From contig NZ_QMKQ01000022.1 of NCBI RefSeq assembly GCF_003287975.1, forward strand, positions 1-64,000: a stretch of 64,000 bases of DNA, in the 5' to 3' direction. This document shows positions 38,444 through 47,135 of this stretch, piece by piece (within the stretch, counting starts at the first letter, position 1; each line of letters starts with the position of its first letter). The stretch is from Arthrobacter sp. AQ5-05 (GTDB taxonomy: Bacteria > Actinomycetota > Actinomycetes > Actinomycetales > Micrococcaceae). A program made the position numbers and the translations under genes. The notes beneath the pieces were generated by a model that was not told where the DNA came from, made no database searches, and saw only the letters and a program-made list of their open reading frames with translations.

Positions 38444-39963
38444 GCCCTGCTTACGACAGTCGCGAGAAATATGAGCGGTGGCACGTGCGCACCTGTGTTC
38501 GCTGCTGCCGGCATGCCGCCAAGGCGGCGAACTGGTCCGATGGACCCATCTGCCGGAACTGTCTGGACAAGGCGACCCGCACCTACGGTCCCTGCCCCGG
38601 CTGCGATGCAGAGCGCCTGCTGCCGGGCAGGGACGGCGCGGGGGCGCCTATCTGCCGGGACTGTGCGGGAATCACCCGGGATTTCTTCTGCGACCGTTGC
38701 CGCTTTGAAGGACGACTGCTCGGTAAAAGACTGTGTGAAGGATGCACCCTCACCGACCGGCTGAGGGCACTGCTTGATGATGGCACGGGCCGCATCCACC
38801 CACCCCTGATCCCGCTGTTCGATCAGCTGAGGACCATGCAGCATCCAGCACTGGGGCTGGGCTGGCTCAGGAGTCCGCAACCCCAAGCCCTGCTCAGTGA
38901 TCTTGCCTCCGGCCGGCTCGAATTGACCCACGAAGCGTTCCAGCAACTGCCCCATTGGAGAAGCGCGGCCTATTTACGCGACCTGCTCATGCAAAGCGGC
39001 GTCCTGCCCCGCAAGGACAGGCAGCTCCTGCTCTTCGAACGGTGGCTGGACACCCATCTGGCCGCCGTGACGGATGTGGAGCAGGCCCGGCTGCTGCGCC
39101 GTTTCGCCACCTGGCACCAACTCCGCAAACTTCGGGCCAAGGCAGCCAAAGCCCCGCTGGGCATCTCTCCGACCAAAATGGCCCGCCAACAACAGACCCA
39201 GGCCTTGGCGTTCCTGACCTGGCTCGACCGCCGCGGCACGGCCCTCAACCACACCCGGCAAACCGATTTGGACCTCTGGCAAAGCGAGAATTACTCGACG
39301 CGCCGCTCATCCCACACATTTCTTACGTGGTGCATGAAGATCGGCAGCATGCCCGTCCTGACCATCCATTACCGCAAGTCAGCCGCCCAGACACCCATGG
39401 GCCAACACCACAGAATCAACGCCATCCAGCGGCTCCTCACCGAGGAGAGCATCCCGCTGCCCGCCAGAATCGCTGGGCTGCTGGTACTGCTCTATGCCCA
39501 ACCGGTAACGCGCATCTTGAGACTCAGAACCAGCGACATCGCCACCGACGGTGGCACCACCACCATTCGTCTGGGTGACCCGCCGACGCCGGTACCCGAA
39601 CCGCTGGCCCGGATCTTGCATGATTATGTGGCAAACCGCCCCCATATGGATTCGGCAACAAATCCCGGATCTTGCTGGCTGTTCCCGGGGCACCGCGCAG
39701 GAGAGCCCCTTCACCAGTCCACGCTCCTCAGTTTCCTTCACAAACTGGGCATCCCACCCCAACGCGGACGAACCTCCGCGATCCGACACCTTGCGCTCCA
39801 GATCCCGGCCCCTGTCCTCGCCCAAGCACTGGGATACCACCACACCAGCACCACCAGGATCGCCGCCGAAGCAGGATCACCCTGGAGCGGCTATGCAGCA
39901 GGAGCCCACGACCAGTCGCCACACACAGCCGAGACACCACCTGAATACAGACCACTTGAATAG
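38440..39963 (+). CDS. Zinc-ribbon protein with degenerate tyrosine-recombinase domain
   Basis: A 507-residue protein. The first ~110 residues hold six CxxC-type pairs (CVRCC, CRNC, CPGC, CRDC, CDRC, CEGC), enough for three zinc ribbons. The C-terminal ~250 residues look like a recombinase core: LLVLLYAQPVTRILRLRTSDI has an Arg in the first catalytic position and TSAIRHLALQIPAPVLAQALGYHHTSTTRI the second block, but the expected nucleophilic Tyr after HHTSTT is missing. It is probably an accessory partner of the integrase two genes upstream. GTG 38440 overlaps the HTH stop. Confidence 0.75.
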   Translation: MSPAYDSREKYERWHVRTCVRCCRHAAKAANWSDGPICRNCLDKATRTYGPCPGCDAERLLPGRDGAGAPICRDCAGITRDFFCDRCRFEGRLLGKRLCEGCTLTDRLRALLDDGTGRIHPPLIPLFDQLRTMQHPALGLGWLRSPQPQALLSDLASGRLELTHEAFQQLPHWRSAAYLRDLLMQSGVLPRKDRQLLLFERWLDTHLAAVTDVEQARLLRRFATWHQLRKLRAKAAKAPLGISPTKMARQQQTQALAFLTWLDRRGTALNHTRQTDLDLWQSENYSTRRSSHTFLTWCMKIGSMPVLTIHYRKSAAQTPMGQHHRINAIQRLLTEESIPLPARIAGLLVLLYAQPVTRILRLRTSDIATDGGTTTIRLGDPPTPVPEPLARILHDYVANRPHMDSATNPGSCWLFPGHRAGEPLHQSTLLSFLHKLGIPPQRGRTSAIRHLALQIPAPVLAQALGYHHTSTTRIAAEAGSPWSGYAAGAHDQSPHTAETPPEYRPLE

Positions 39964-40322
39964 CGGTTGTTACCAGTACCAGACCCCTCGACCTCAGAAC
40001 TGCCCCTACTGCCCACCGCGCGACAGCAGAAGGTCCTCAATCTCATGGATCAGCACGCCCAAAAAACATAAACTCGTTGGCCTGCCGCTCCGTGATAGTG
40101 CTGCATGCCGTGTTGATCTGAAACGCTGCAATCGCCGAAACTGCAGTAGGACCAGGCGCTAGCATCAACTGCCCATACGGAGCTCGGGTCTTGCCCATGA
40201 TGGTGTGGGGCACGAAGAGTCAGCTGCGACCTGTAAGCTTCTAGCGCTCACACGCACCACGAACGAGTCACACTTGATCCTATTCTTCTAGGACCGATTA
40301 AACATTGGGGAAGGCATACATT
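39964..40322. other. Leader region of the SIR2 gene, otherwise empty
   Basis: No gene or repeat recognised. The right end of the integrase element should lie here, but no copy of the 14-base arm of the crossover-like site was found. Confidence 0.45.
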
Positions 40323-43300
40323 TTGAACGAGTACCTGGAACGGCTCCGTTTCGCAGTAGCGGATCACACCGCAGTCGTCGTTGCTGGCACGGGGGTCAGC
40401 AAATCCCTCAGCTCAGGAGCCCCCACCGCCGACTGGGTAGGCCTCATCCGCAACGGCATTGAGCGGGCAGCGAGAGACATTCCCAAACTTGATGCATGGC
40501 AAAGCCTCCAGGAAATCTCGCTCGAACATGCCTGTACTGACGGTGATACTGACGATCTGATCAACGTGGCTAGCGCTGTCGCCACGAAATTGAAGAAGCA
40601 CTCGCCCCAACTATTTTCGGACTGGCTTCGCGAATCTGTTGGCCTCTTGCCGCTCACGGAGCCCGCCCTCGCCCAGAGCTTGGGAACACTTGGGCTCCCC
40701 ATCCTCACTACCAACTACGACACACTTATTGAACAAGCGCTGGGACTGCCCTCGGTAACCTGGCGGGACCCCGAAGCGATGCGCGAACTATTCAAAGGCG
40801 AATCGCGAGCCGTCGGACACTTGCACGGAATCTTTGATCGCCCGGACAGCGTGATTCTTTCAGATACCGACTACTCAAGAATCCTGATGGACAATCGGGC
40901 ACAATTTGTGCAGCAAGCCCACTATGCAACTAAGAGCTTCATTTATGTCGGCTACGGAAGTGGATTAGACGATCCGAATTTCTCCAAATTGCTGGAGTGG
41001 CATTCTCGAGCCTTCCCAGAATCGCGAGGTGACCACTTTCGTCTCTGCAAAAACGACGACGTTCAGAGCCTCAGCCGCCAACATGCACAACACGATATTC
41101 GTGTCGTGGGTTACGGCGATGAATACAGCGATCTGACCGGGTTCTTAAATACATTGGTTCCGGAGGCTGCGAACGGAACCACCGTGGTTATACGGGATAA
41201 TCTGGCCTACGCACGTGAGGCTATTACTGAACAAGTCCGCCAGGAGATGGTCGTCGCGGCGGAGATCGATGACATCGACGAGCGAGACTTAAATGCGCTC
41301 ACCGTTCCTCCCGTTTTATTGCCCTACTCGCACGAACAGTTCGCTTCCATGCAGGCAGCGGACGATGAGACGACTCGACCGAAGCGAATCGACCCGCACG
41401 ACGTCCATGGTGGAAGCAAGATCCTGATTGTCGTTGGTGACGAACACTCCGGCCTTACAACAGCACTCCGCTGGATTGTCGCGCAGACATCTTACGTGCG
41501 GGAGAACGTGGCTCCGATATACATCGATGCGCGCCATGCAACCTCGCCAAACAGGCCACTGTCGAATCTCGTGGTCCGTGAAAGTCTTAGCCAGCGACTA
41601 ATTGACTCTCGACGGGACGAATTGCCGCCCTATATCTTGGCAGTTGACAACCTCACGCCGAACGAGTCGCTTTCATACAAGCGCTCTGCAGCAGACCTAC
41701 TGTCCCTGAACACGGACTTTATAGTTGTCGGGTGCAAGCAAGGATTAGAAAGGGAACTGGCCAGAGACCTCTCAAAAGGAAGGCTGGAAGTCGAGACCTG
41801 CTTCATGGGCAAGCTCAGCCGCTCCGACATTATGTCTTTTGCCGAAATCATCGCTCCTCAACGAGCAGAAGACATTTGTGATGGCGTGCTGGACGTGATC
41901 AGGCGTGAATACCTTCCCCGGAATCCATTCACAGTGTCACTGCTAATTTCTCTGTTCGTCCAGGCCCGCAGCGATCAATCACAAAACTCAGAAACAGCCG
42001 TCCTCAATGACTACGTCCAACTTTTGCTGGGACGAAATGGGCCGGTAGTTGATGCCCGCATGGCGCTCAGCCTGCAAAATAGGGAAACGGTCCTGGCGGA
42101 ACTCGCTAAGCACTTCGTTCGAAACCGCAAAGGCGCATTGACGCACGCCCAGGCAATCGAGACGATTCAAACCTTTTTTGTGAGCGTCCAATGGAAGGAA
42201 GATCCAACTGCTGTTTTCGAAAACTTCCGAGCAATTCGAGTTCTGAAGGTTGGGCACGACAAGGTGCAGTTCCAGCAAACCACCTACCTTCACCTATTTG
42301 CCGCAAAAGCAGCGATTGCAGACTCCGACTTTTTAGAGGAGCTGCTACAGGACCCTCTCTTCTTTTCGCCCATAATCGGTCACTACGCTGCACTCATTCG
42401 CAATAGCCGTACGGTCGTCGAAGAAGTTTCGAAATTGCTGTCTGGGGAAGCCCCCGACTCATTCAAGAGCGGCGCCTTCGGAATCATGGAGAAACGCGAG
42501 GTACCCGAACATCTCTCACCAAGCCAGGAAAACTCAGAGGTGCCAACTGAGACCGATGCTCCAAGTAGCGGCACCACCAGTTCCGCCCACGACGATGAGC
42601 AGAAAGAGGGTGATTATGACATCTCAAATGACGCCGATACGGTGCCCTTTCAGCTGGAAGACACTTCGAACCTCTCGCCAGCCACCCAACTCTCGTGGAG
42701 CGTCGATCTCGTTTCCCGCGTCTTGCGAGATAGCGATCAACTAACTGACGCCGACCTCAAGAATCGGGTCTTCGCAGACGTCCTGACGTGCTGGGGCGCA
42801 CTCATAGCGCGTTGGGAAGAAGAAGAAGTCTTCGTCGAAGCGACGCGGAGAATCGCCAAGGCCATGGTTGAAGCAGGAGACCTGCCGGAGGAAAAGGAAG
42901 AAGAAGTCGCGACTCACATGGCACTTCTTCTTCCCGCTTTCACTGTCGTAAGTGGGATTGGAGCACGGCTCGCTTCGAGGAAGTTGCTGGTCCCGTACGA
43001 CAATCTGTTGCAAAATACAGAGTTCATGGCCGGCGTCTATGGGCCACCTATGGCGGCCTGCTTCGCCATGAATGTCGGGGATTCAGACTGGGCAAGCCGC
43101 CTCCCAGACCTAGTCAAAACACACGGAAACCGTTGGATCGTCTCAGATTTTCTGTTTGGGGTCATGTCTTTGCTCTACCGGCTACAGGACCTTCACTATC
43201 GGGATGAGGAAAATATCCTGCAGTTTCTAGTCAATCGACAAGCTGAACGACACAAGTTTAAGTCGGAGCAGCACAAGAGCGTGTCCTTAGCAGACTATAA

Positions 43301-43400
43301 ACAACGAATGCGAAAAGATCGTACGCTAAATACGCGGAGACGCCTGCCTCGCGGCACGAGCCCACTCGAAATTCTGGGAACCCAAAGCGACGATGATTAG
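40323..43400 (+). CDS. SIR2-domain STAND-like protein, likely antiphage NADase
   Basis: A 1025-residue multidomain protein. Residues about 5-290 are a SIR2-like domain: TAVVVAGTGVSKSL (nucleotide loop), TTNYDTLIEQAL, VGHLHGIFD (His), FIYVGYGSGLDDP. SIR2 domains in defence proteins degrade NAD+ when triggered. Next comes an NTPase-like region: ILIVVGDEHSGLTTALRWIV resembles Walker A with the Lys replaced by Leu, and YILAVDNLT resembles Walker B. From about residue 560 on it is helical, with an acidic linker (SSAHDDEQKEGDYDISN) and a long C-terminal sensor-like part. TTG 40323 with GGGGAAGG upstream is preferred. Single gene, first of the defence island. Confidence 0.75.
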   Translation: MNEYLERLRFAVADHTAVVVAGTGVSKSLSSGAPTADWVGLIRNGIERAARDIPKLDAWQSLQEISLEHACTDGDTDDLINVASAVATKLKKHSPQLFSDWLRESVGLLPLTEPALAQSLGTLGLPILTTNYDTLIEQALGLPSVTWRDPEAMRELFKGESRAVGHLHGIFDRPDSVILSDTDYSRILMDNRAQFVQQAHYATKSFIYVGYGSGLDDPNFSKLLEWHSRAFPESRGDHFRLCKNDDVQSLSRQHAQHDIRVVGYGDEYSDLTGFLNTLVPEAANGTTVVIRDNLAYAREAITEQVRQEMVVAAEIDDIDERDLNALTVPPVLLPYSHEQFASMQAADDETTRPKRIDPHDVHGGSKILIVVGDEHSGLTTALRWIVAQTSYVRENVAPIYIDARHATSPNRPLSNLVVRESLSQRLIDSRRDELPPYILAVDNLTPNESLSYKRSAADLLSLNTDFIVVGCKQGLERELARDLSKGRLEVETCFMGKLSRSDIMSFAEIIAPQRAEDICDGVLDVIRREYLPRNPFTVSLLISLFVQARSDQSQNSETAVLNDYVQLLLGRNGPVVDARMALSLQNRETVLAELAKHFVRNRKGALTHAQAIETIQTFFVSVQWKEDPTAVFENFRAIRVLKVGHDKVQFQQTTYLHLFAAKAAIADSDFLEELLQDPLFFSPIIGHYAALIRNSRTVVEEVSKLLSGEAPDSFKSGAFGIMEKREVPEHLSPSQENSEVPTETDAPSSGTTSSAHDDEQKEGDYDISNDADTVPFQLEDTSNLSPATQLSWSVDLVSRVLRDSDQLTDADLKNRVFADVLTCWGALIARWEEEEVFVEATRRIAKAMVEAGDLPEEKEEEVATHMALLLPAFTVVSGIGARLASRKLLVPYDNLLQNTEFMAGVYGPPMAACFAMNVGDSDWASRLPDLVKTHGNRWIVSDFLFGVMSLLYRLQDLHYRDEENILQFLVNRQAERHKFKSEQHKSVSLADYKQRMRKDRTLNTRRRLPRGTSPLEILGTQSDDD

Positions 43401-43835
43401 ATCGACAAAGGATCCTCCGCCCCCCATTGCAGTCAGATTTTCCGGAGGTGATTTGGTGAACACCCCATCAATGCAGCGAAATTGTCGAGACTTTGTCATC
43501 GCAGCTACCGAGGCCAAACCAGTCAATACGTTCTTCGGCAGCGCCGGTAACAAATCATGGAACGTTTAGTTCCCTGCTTCCTCGGATAACAGCCCAAGGT
43601 GCCGGGACACGGTCGTCCTGCTCACCCCCAACAGTTTGCCGAACTCGGAGGGGTGTGAGACCGGCCGTCCGGTACTGACGTGAACTGTGCCGGTAAGCAT
43701 GCCGCTGTTTTGCGAGCGGTGCCTGCTTACCGGGGTATTGCAGGTCAATCGCCAATAACCGCACTTTCGATATTTCCCGCCGCATTGCATGCTGACCTGC
43801 AGGGTTCAGAGACGTGTAGCTGGGCCCGCAAGGCG
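43401..43835. other. Intergenic stretch with a recombinase-like fragment
   Basis: Apart from the fragment described at 43566-43790 nothing is recognised. Confidence 0.4.
43566..43790 (-). pseudogene. Possible HTH tail of a serine recombinase
   Basis: The minus frame ends GRPVSHPSEFGKLLGVSRTTVSRHLGLLSEEAGN, a helix-turn-helix of the kind that closes small serine recombinases. The first ~35 residues do not fit any family and the catalytic domain is missing. Confidence 0.33.
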
Positions 43836-44882
43836 TCACGCGCCGGGCAGAATCTCCGGGTCGTGTTCGAGTGCTGCGGTGATGGCGTCCGGGGACGGGA
43901 GGGTGGCCTTCTCATCGACTGGCAGTGCCTCGTACGTGTAGGACGTCACGGCCAGGGGCTGGGCGGAACCGTCCAGGGCATAGCGCACTGTGCGGTCGTT
44001 CTTGGACCCGCACACCAGGATCCCGACAGTCGGGGCCTGTCGGGGCAGCCGGAGCATGTCGTCGACGGCCGCGACGTAGAAGTTCAGCTGTCCCAGGTGC
44101 TCGGGCTTGAACTTGCCGGCCTTGAGCTCCACCACCACGTAGCGGTCCGAAGGCACGTGATACAGCAGAAGGTCCACGAAGAAGTCATCCCCATCGACAT
44201 CCAGGTGGTGCTGGCGCCCGACGAAGGCAAATCCCGGACCGAACTCGGCCAGAGTCTGGGAAAGGCGCAGCGTCATGGCCTCCTCCAGGGCATGTTCCTG
44301 GGCTTCCTCGGTGAGTCCCAGGAAGTCCAGGACCAGGGGGTCCTTGGCAACCTCCCGCGCCAGGTCGGTGCCTTCGCCCGGCAGCCGTGCCTCGAGGTTG
44401 TTGGGGGCCGCGCCGGTGCGGGTGTGGAGGGAGGTGCGGATCTGGTGCTCCAGGACGGCCACCGACCAGCCGTGCTGGACGGCCCGTGTGGCGTACCAGC
44501 GACGCAGTTCCTGGTCGTTCAGCTTGTTCAGGAGCGCAACGTTGTGGCTCCAGCTCAATTGTCCAGACGGCGTCTGGACAATTGGTTCCCCGCCGCTCCA
44601 GGCCGCGGCGAAGGCGCGCATGTTGTACACATTGGTCCGGGAGAATCCCTTCATGTGCGGGAACTCCGCGCGCAAGTCATGGGCGATGCGGTCAAGGACC
44701 TTGCTTCCCCATGGCTGGCCATGCTGGCGTTGAAGGATGGTGCGGCCGATGTTCCAGTACAGCTCGATCATGGCGGTGTTCACGACGCGCTGCGCACGGT
44801 GCTGGGCTTCCCGCACGAGGTTCTTCAGGGTGGTGAGTGCGGCGGAATAGTCCCCGGGAAGGTCAGGCTCGAGCTCGGTCAT
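43836..44882 (-). CDS. DUF1016 (YhcG-like) PD-(D/E)XK nuclease-like protein
   Basis: A 348-residue protein of the YhcG/DUF1016 family, often found in defence and mobile regions. N-terminal part: NTAMIELYWNIGRTILQRQ, FPHMKGFSRTNVYNMRAF and SWSHNVALLNKLND, typical of the family. The C-terminal nuclease-like domain has FFVDLLLYHVPSDRYVVVELKAGKFKPEHLGQLNFY, in which the Asp and ELK match the PD-(D/E)XK motif. Its biochemical role is not settled. A perfect 29-nt palindrome lies within the gene and another of related sequence just upstream of the start. Confidence 0.88.
   Translation of the reverse strand: MTELEPDLPGDYSAALTTLKNLVREAQHRAQRVVNTAMIELYWNIGRTILQRQHGQPWGSKVLDRIAHDLRAEFPHMKGFSRTNVYNMRAFAAAWSGGEPIVQTPSGQLSWSHNVALLNKLNDQELRRWYATRAVQHGWSVAVLEHQIRTSLHTRTGAAPNNLEARLPGEGTDLAREVAKDPLVLDFLGLTEEAQEHALEEAMTLRLSQTLAEFGPGFAFVGRQHHLDVDGDDFFVDLLLYHVPSDRYVVVELKAGKFKPEHLGQLNFYVAAVDDMLRLPRQAPTVGILVCGSKNDRTVRYALDGSAQPLAVTSYTYEALPVDEKATLPSPDAITAALEHDPEILPGA
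44556..44584. repeat. 29-nt perfect palindrome inside the DUF1016 gene
   Basis: CAATTGTCCAGACG (44556-44569), one central G, then its exact reverse complement (44571-44584). It encodes the PIVQTPSGQL part of the protein. It shares the core CAGACGnCGTCTG and the arm length with the palindrome upstream of the same gene. Confidence 0.9.
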
Positions 44883-44918
44883 GGTTCAACCCTAGTTGGA
44901 GTCACCGCCGTTCTGGCG

Positions 44919-44947
44919 CAATGGTCCAGACGTCGTCTGGACCATTG
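44919..44947. promoter_or_regulatory. 29-nt perfect palindrome upstream of the DUF1016 gene
   Basis: CAATGGTCCAGACG (44919-44932), central T, and its exact reverse complement (44934-44947). It lies 36 bases upstream of the DUF1016 start and about 70 bases before the divergent DUF2188 gene, a normal position for an operator controlling one or both. Confidence 0.8.
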
Positions 44948-45018
44948 AGGGCACGTGGAATACCCCCTAGGGTTGTCCAAGGACGACCCTCGTCCGTCGT
45001 GTGGAAAGGAAATATTCC

Positions 45019-45249
45019 ATGTCAAAGAGCGGAATCGAAACCTACAACGAAAACGGCGAGTGGAAGAGCAGGCGCCAAGGAAGCAGCCGTCCCTTCGCTG
45101 TAGGTGGGACCAAAGCGGAACAGCAGGCTAAGGGCCGCGCTGCAGCAACACGGGACAAAACAGAACACACCATCAAGAAGCTGGACGGCACCATCGGGGA
45201 AAAGAACTCTTATGGCAGTGATCCCAACCCTCCCAAAGACAAGAACTAG
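45019..45249 (+). CDS. DUF2188-family small protein
   Basis: A 76-residue protein: GIETYNENGEWKSRRQGSSRPFAVGGTKAEQQAKGRAAA and then HTIKKLDGTIGEKNSYGSDPNPPKDK, matching the DUF2188 pattern (short protein with paired 'Y.ng.W......s......t....' and 'h...gti.e.nsyg.DP.P'). Function unknown in all members I recall. ATG 45019 follows GGAAAGGAAAT. Divergent from the DUF1016 gene with the palindrome between them. Confidence 0.82.
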   Translation: MSKSGIETYNENGEWKSRRQGSSRPFAVGGTKAEQQAKGRAAATRDKTEHTIKKLDGTIGEKNSYGSDPNPPKDKN

Positions 45250-45757
45250 GGGTAAAAGGTCTGCTGAACGGGTTCGAAGACGGGCCGCTAGCGTTGAAAT
45301 GAGCTTTCAACCGACGTGCTGTCCGGGATACTTGATGCTCCCGGACTGCGCACGATGGTGGGGTCCGACCAGTATTGGGCCCCAACATCGTTTAACGCCA
45401 AACCCGGGTCTTGAAATGGGCAAGCTCCAACCAGCTCTACCAAGCCCACGTCACCACCTCGGGCCGGCCCGCGATACCTTTAGAATCACAGGTGGTGCGT
45501 TGACCGGTTGAGACCGCCATCCTTTGATGAGGCGAGAGCGGGTCTGCAGCAACACCATTTAAGCCGTGGGTCGCACCGGCAAACGGATCTGACACGAACT
45601 TCGTGAACAGCGATGGATCGTTGGTGCGGACGATGTCCCCCGCCCCGGAGATCGCACCGCTGGCATAGGCTGTTTGTGGTGTCGCTTTCCGCACCGGATG
45701 GGGACACAATTCCATCCTCCTCAGGGCTTTCGCCTGCCCGTGCTCCAGGAGTCAAGA
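45250..45757. other. Intergenic stretch, no gene recognised
   Basis: Short frames only. The last ~80 bases act as leader for the next gene. No repeats or operators found. Confidence 0.45.
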
Positions 45758-47017
45758 ATGGATAACGAGATTCAGCTGATCAGTGACGGCGACGGCGTGG
45801 CGGTCATCGGGGACCCCACGGCTGTCGAACGCTTCCTTGTCTCCGAGGGTCTGCCGTCGAAGGACCTCGGGCTTCAGCGTCTCCGGCCTGTCCTCGGGGT
45901 CGCGGCCGGGGTTGCCCACGCAGGTTCCGAGATTTCCGCCAACTCAGGTCGCTGGGTGAAGCTGACCGAGGAATCCGCGCAAGCCATCAAGAAGTACGGA
46001 CTGATGAAAAGTTCCAAGACCGGGCTAAGCATGGGTGTGGTGCAGGCCAAGGACCAGGCCAAGGGGATCAAGGGAATTGTCCAGTTCGCGAAGGGTCCCG
46101 GTTCGCTCGTGGCAAACCCGGCAATCCTGGCTGGTGCCGCGGGGATCATGGCCCAGGTTGCTATGCAGCAAACCATGGATGAGATCACCGACTATCTGGC
46201 CGCCATCGATGAGAAGGTCGACGATGTGCTCCGCGCCCAGAAGGACGCTGTGCTGGCGGACATGATCGGAGTCGAATTTGTCATTGCGGAGGCCATGGCC
46301 ATCCGCAAGCAGGTCGGGCGGGTCTCCGAGGTCACGTGGTCGAAGGTGCAATCCACGTCGATGACGATCGCTCGAACCCAGGCGTACACATTACGGCAAC
46401 TCGACGCACTCGCGGAAAAGATGGAACACAAGACCAAGATCGGCGATCTCGCCCAGACGTCCAAGGAAGCCGAATCAAAGGTTCAGGAGTGGCTCGCCGT
46501 GCTGGCTCAATGCTTCCAACTGCAGGATGCAAACGCAGTGCTCGAACTCGACCGCGTGCTGGATGCGTCTCCGGAGGAACTGGACCAGCATCGCCTCGCA
46601 CTGAGGGCTGCCCGGCAGAACCGGTTGGAAATCATCGCACGAAGCACTGGGCGTCTCATGGCTCGCATGGATGCGGCGGCCGGCACCGCCAACACGAAGG
46701 TGCTGCTGCACCCGACCGCGTCCCGGGCCATAGTGCATTCGAGCAACCATGTCGCGACCGGAGTCGTTGACTTTCACGGGCTGCTTGGGATCGATCGCAG
46801 TCGACAGTCACTGGAGGCCAAACGATGGGTGGAAGCGGCCACGGAGGCAAGGGACAGGGCGCTCGAGACAGGGGCAGGGGGCGTCGATGCCGCCGGGCGC
46901 CTCGGTAATGAGGCCCTCGACCTCGCCAAATCGGTGAGGAACAAGCTTTCCAGCAGGATCGTCGATCGAGCGCTGCGTCGGCACGGGAACGACGAGGAAC
47001 CTGCCAACCAAGACTAA
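45758..47017 (+). CDS. Hypothetical helical protein with hydrophobic hairpin
   Basis: A 419-residue protein I cannot place. It is nearly all helical. One hydrophobic stretch around residues 115-140 (GPGSLVANPAILAGAAGIMAQVAM) is followed by long amphipathic helices (MDEITDYLAAIDEKVDDVLRAQKDAVLADMIG...). This layout, hydrophobic hairpin inside a helical bundle, resembles alpha-pore-forming or membrane-inserting proteins, but that is only inference. ATG 45758 follows CCAGGAGTC; the frame extends 28 codons upstream without a ribosome site. Position in the defence island suggests a protective or toxic role. Confidence 0.65.
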   Translation: MDNEIQLISDGDGVAVIGDPTAVERFLVSEGLPSKDLGLQRLRPVLGVAAGVAHAGSEISANSGRWVKLTEESAQAIKKYGLMKSSKTGLSMGVVQAKDQAKGIKGIVQFAKGPGSLVANPAILAGAAGIMAQVAMQQTMDEITDYLAAIDEKVDDVLRAQKDAVLADMIGVEFVIAEAMAIRKQVGRVSEVTWSKVQSTSMTIARTQAYTLRQLDALAEKMEHKTKIGDLAQTSKEAESKVQEWLAVLAQCFQLQDANAVLELDRVLDASPEELDQHRLALRAARQNRLEIIARSTGRLMARMDAAAGTANTKVLLHPTASRAIVHSSNHVATGVVDFHGLLGIDRSRQSLEAKRWVEAATEARDRALETGAGGVDAAGRLGNEALDLAKSVRNKLSSRIVDRALRRHGNDEEPANQD

Positions 47018-47135
47018 GTTAACGCCGACCGTCACCCTGGAGAGCCCGTCTGGCGCCGTCACGCTGAGTGACAGGAATTTGGCTGGTTCATTCCGTCACC
47101 TTATTTTCCCTTTGATTCGCGATCTGACTCCAGAG

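Noticed and set aside
44955..44976. ATACCCCCTAGGG before the DUF2188 gene, resembling a CsoR operator
   Set aside because: Only the left half and centre match; the right half (TTGTCC) does not, and no copper gene is nearby.
45265..45300. GGTTCGAAG motif considered as a tRNA T-loop
   Set aside because: No matching acceptor, D or anticodon stems around it.
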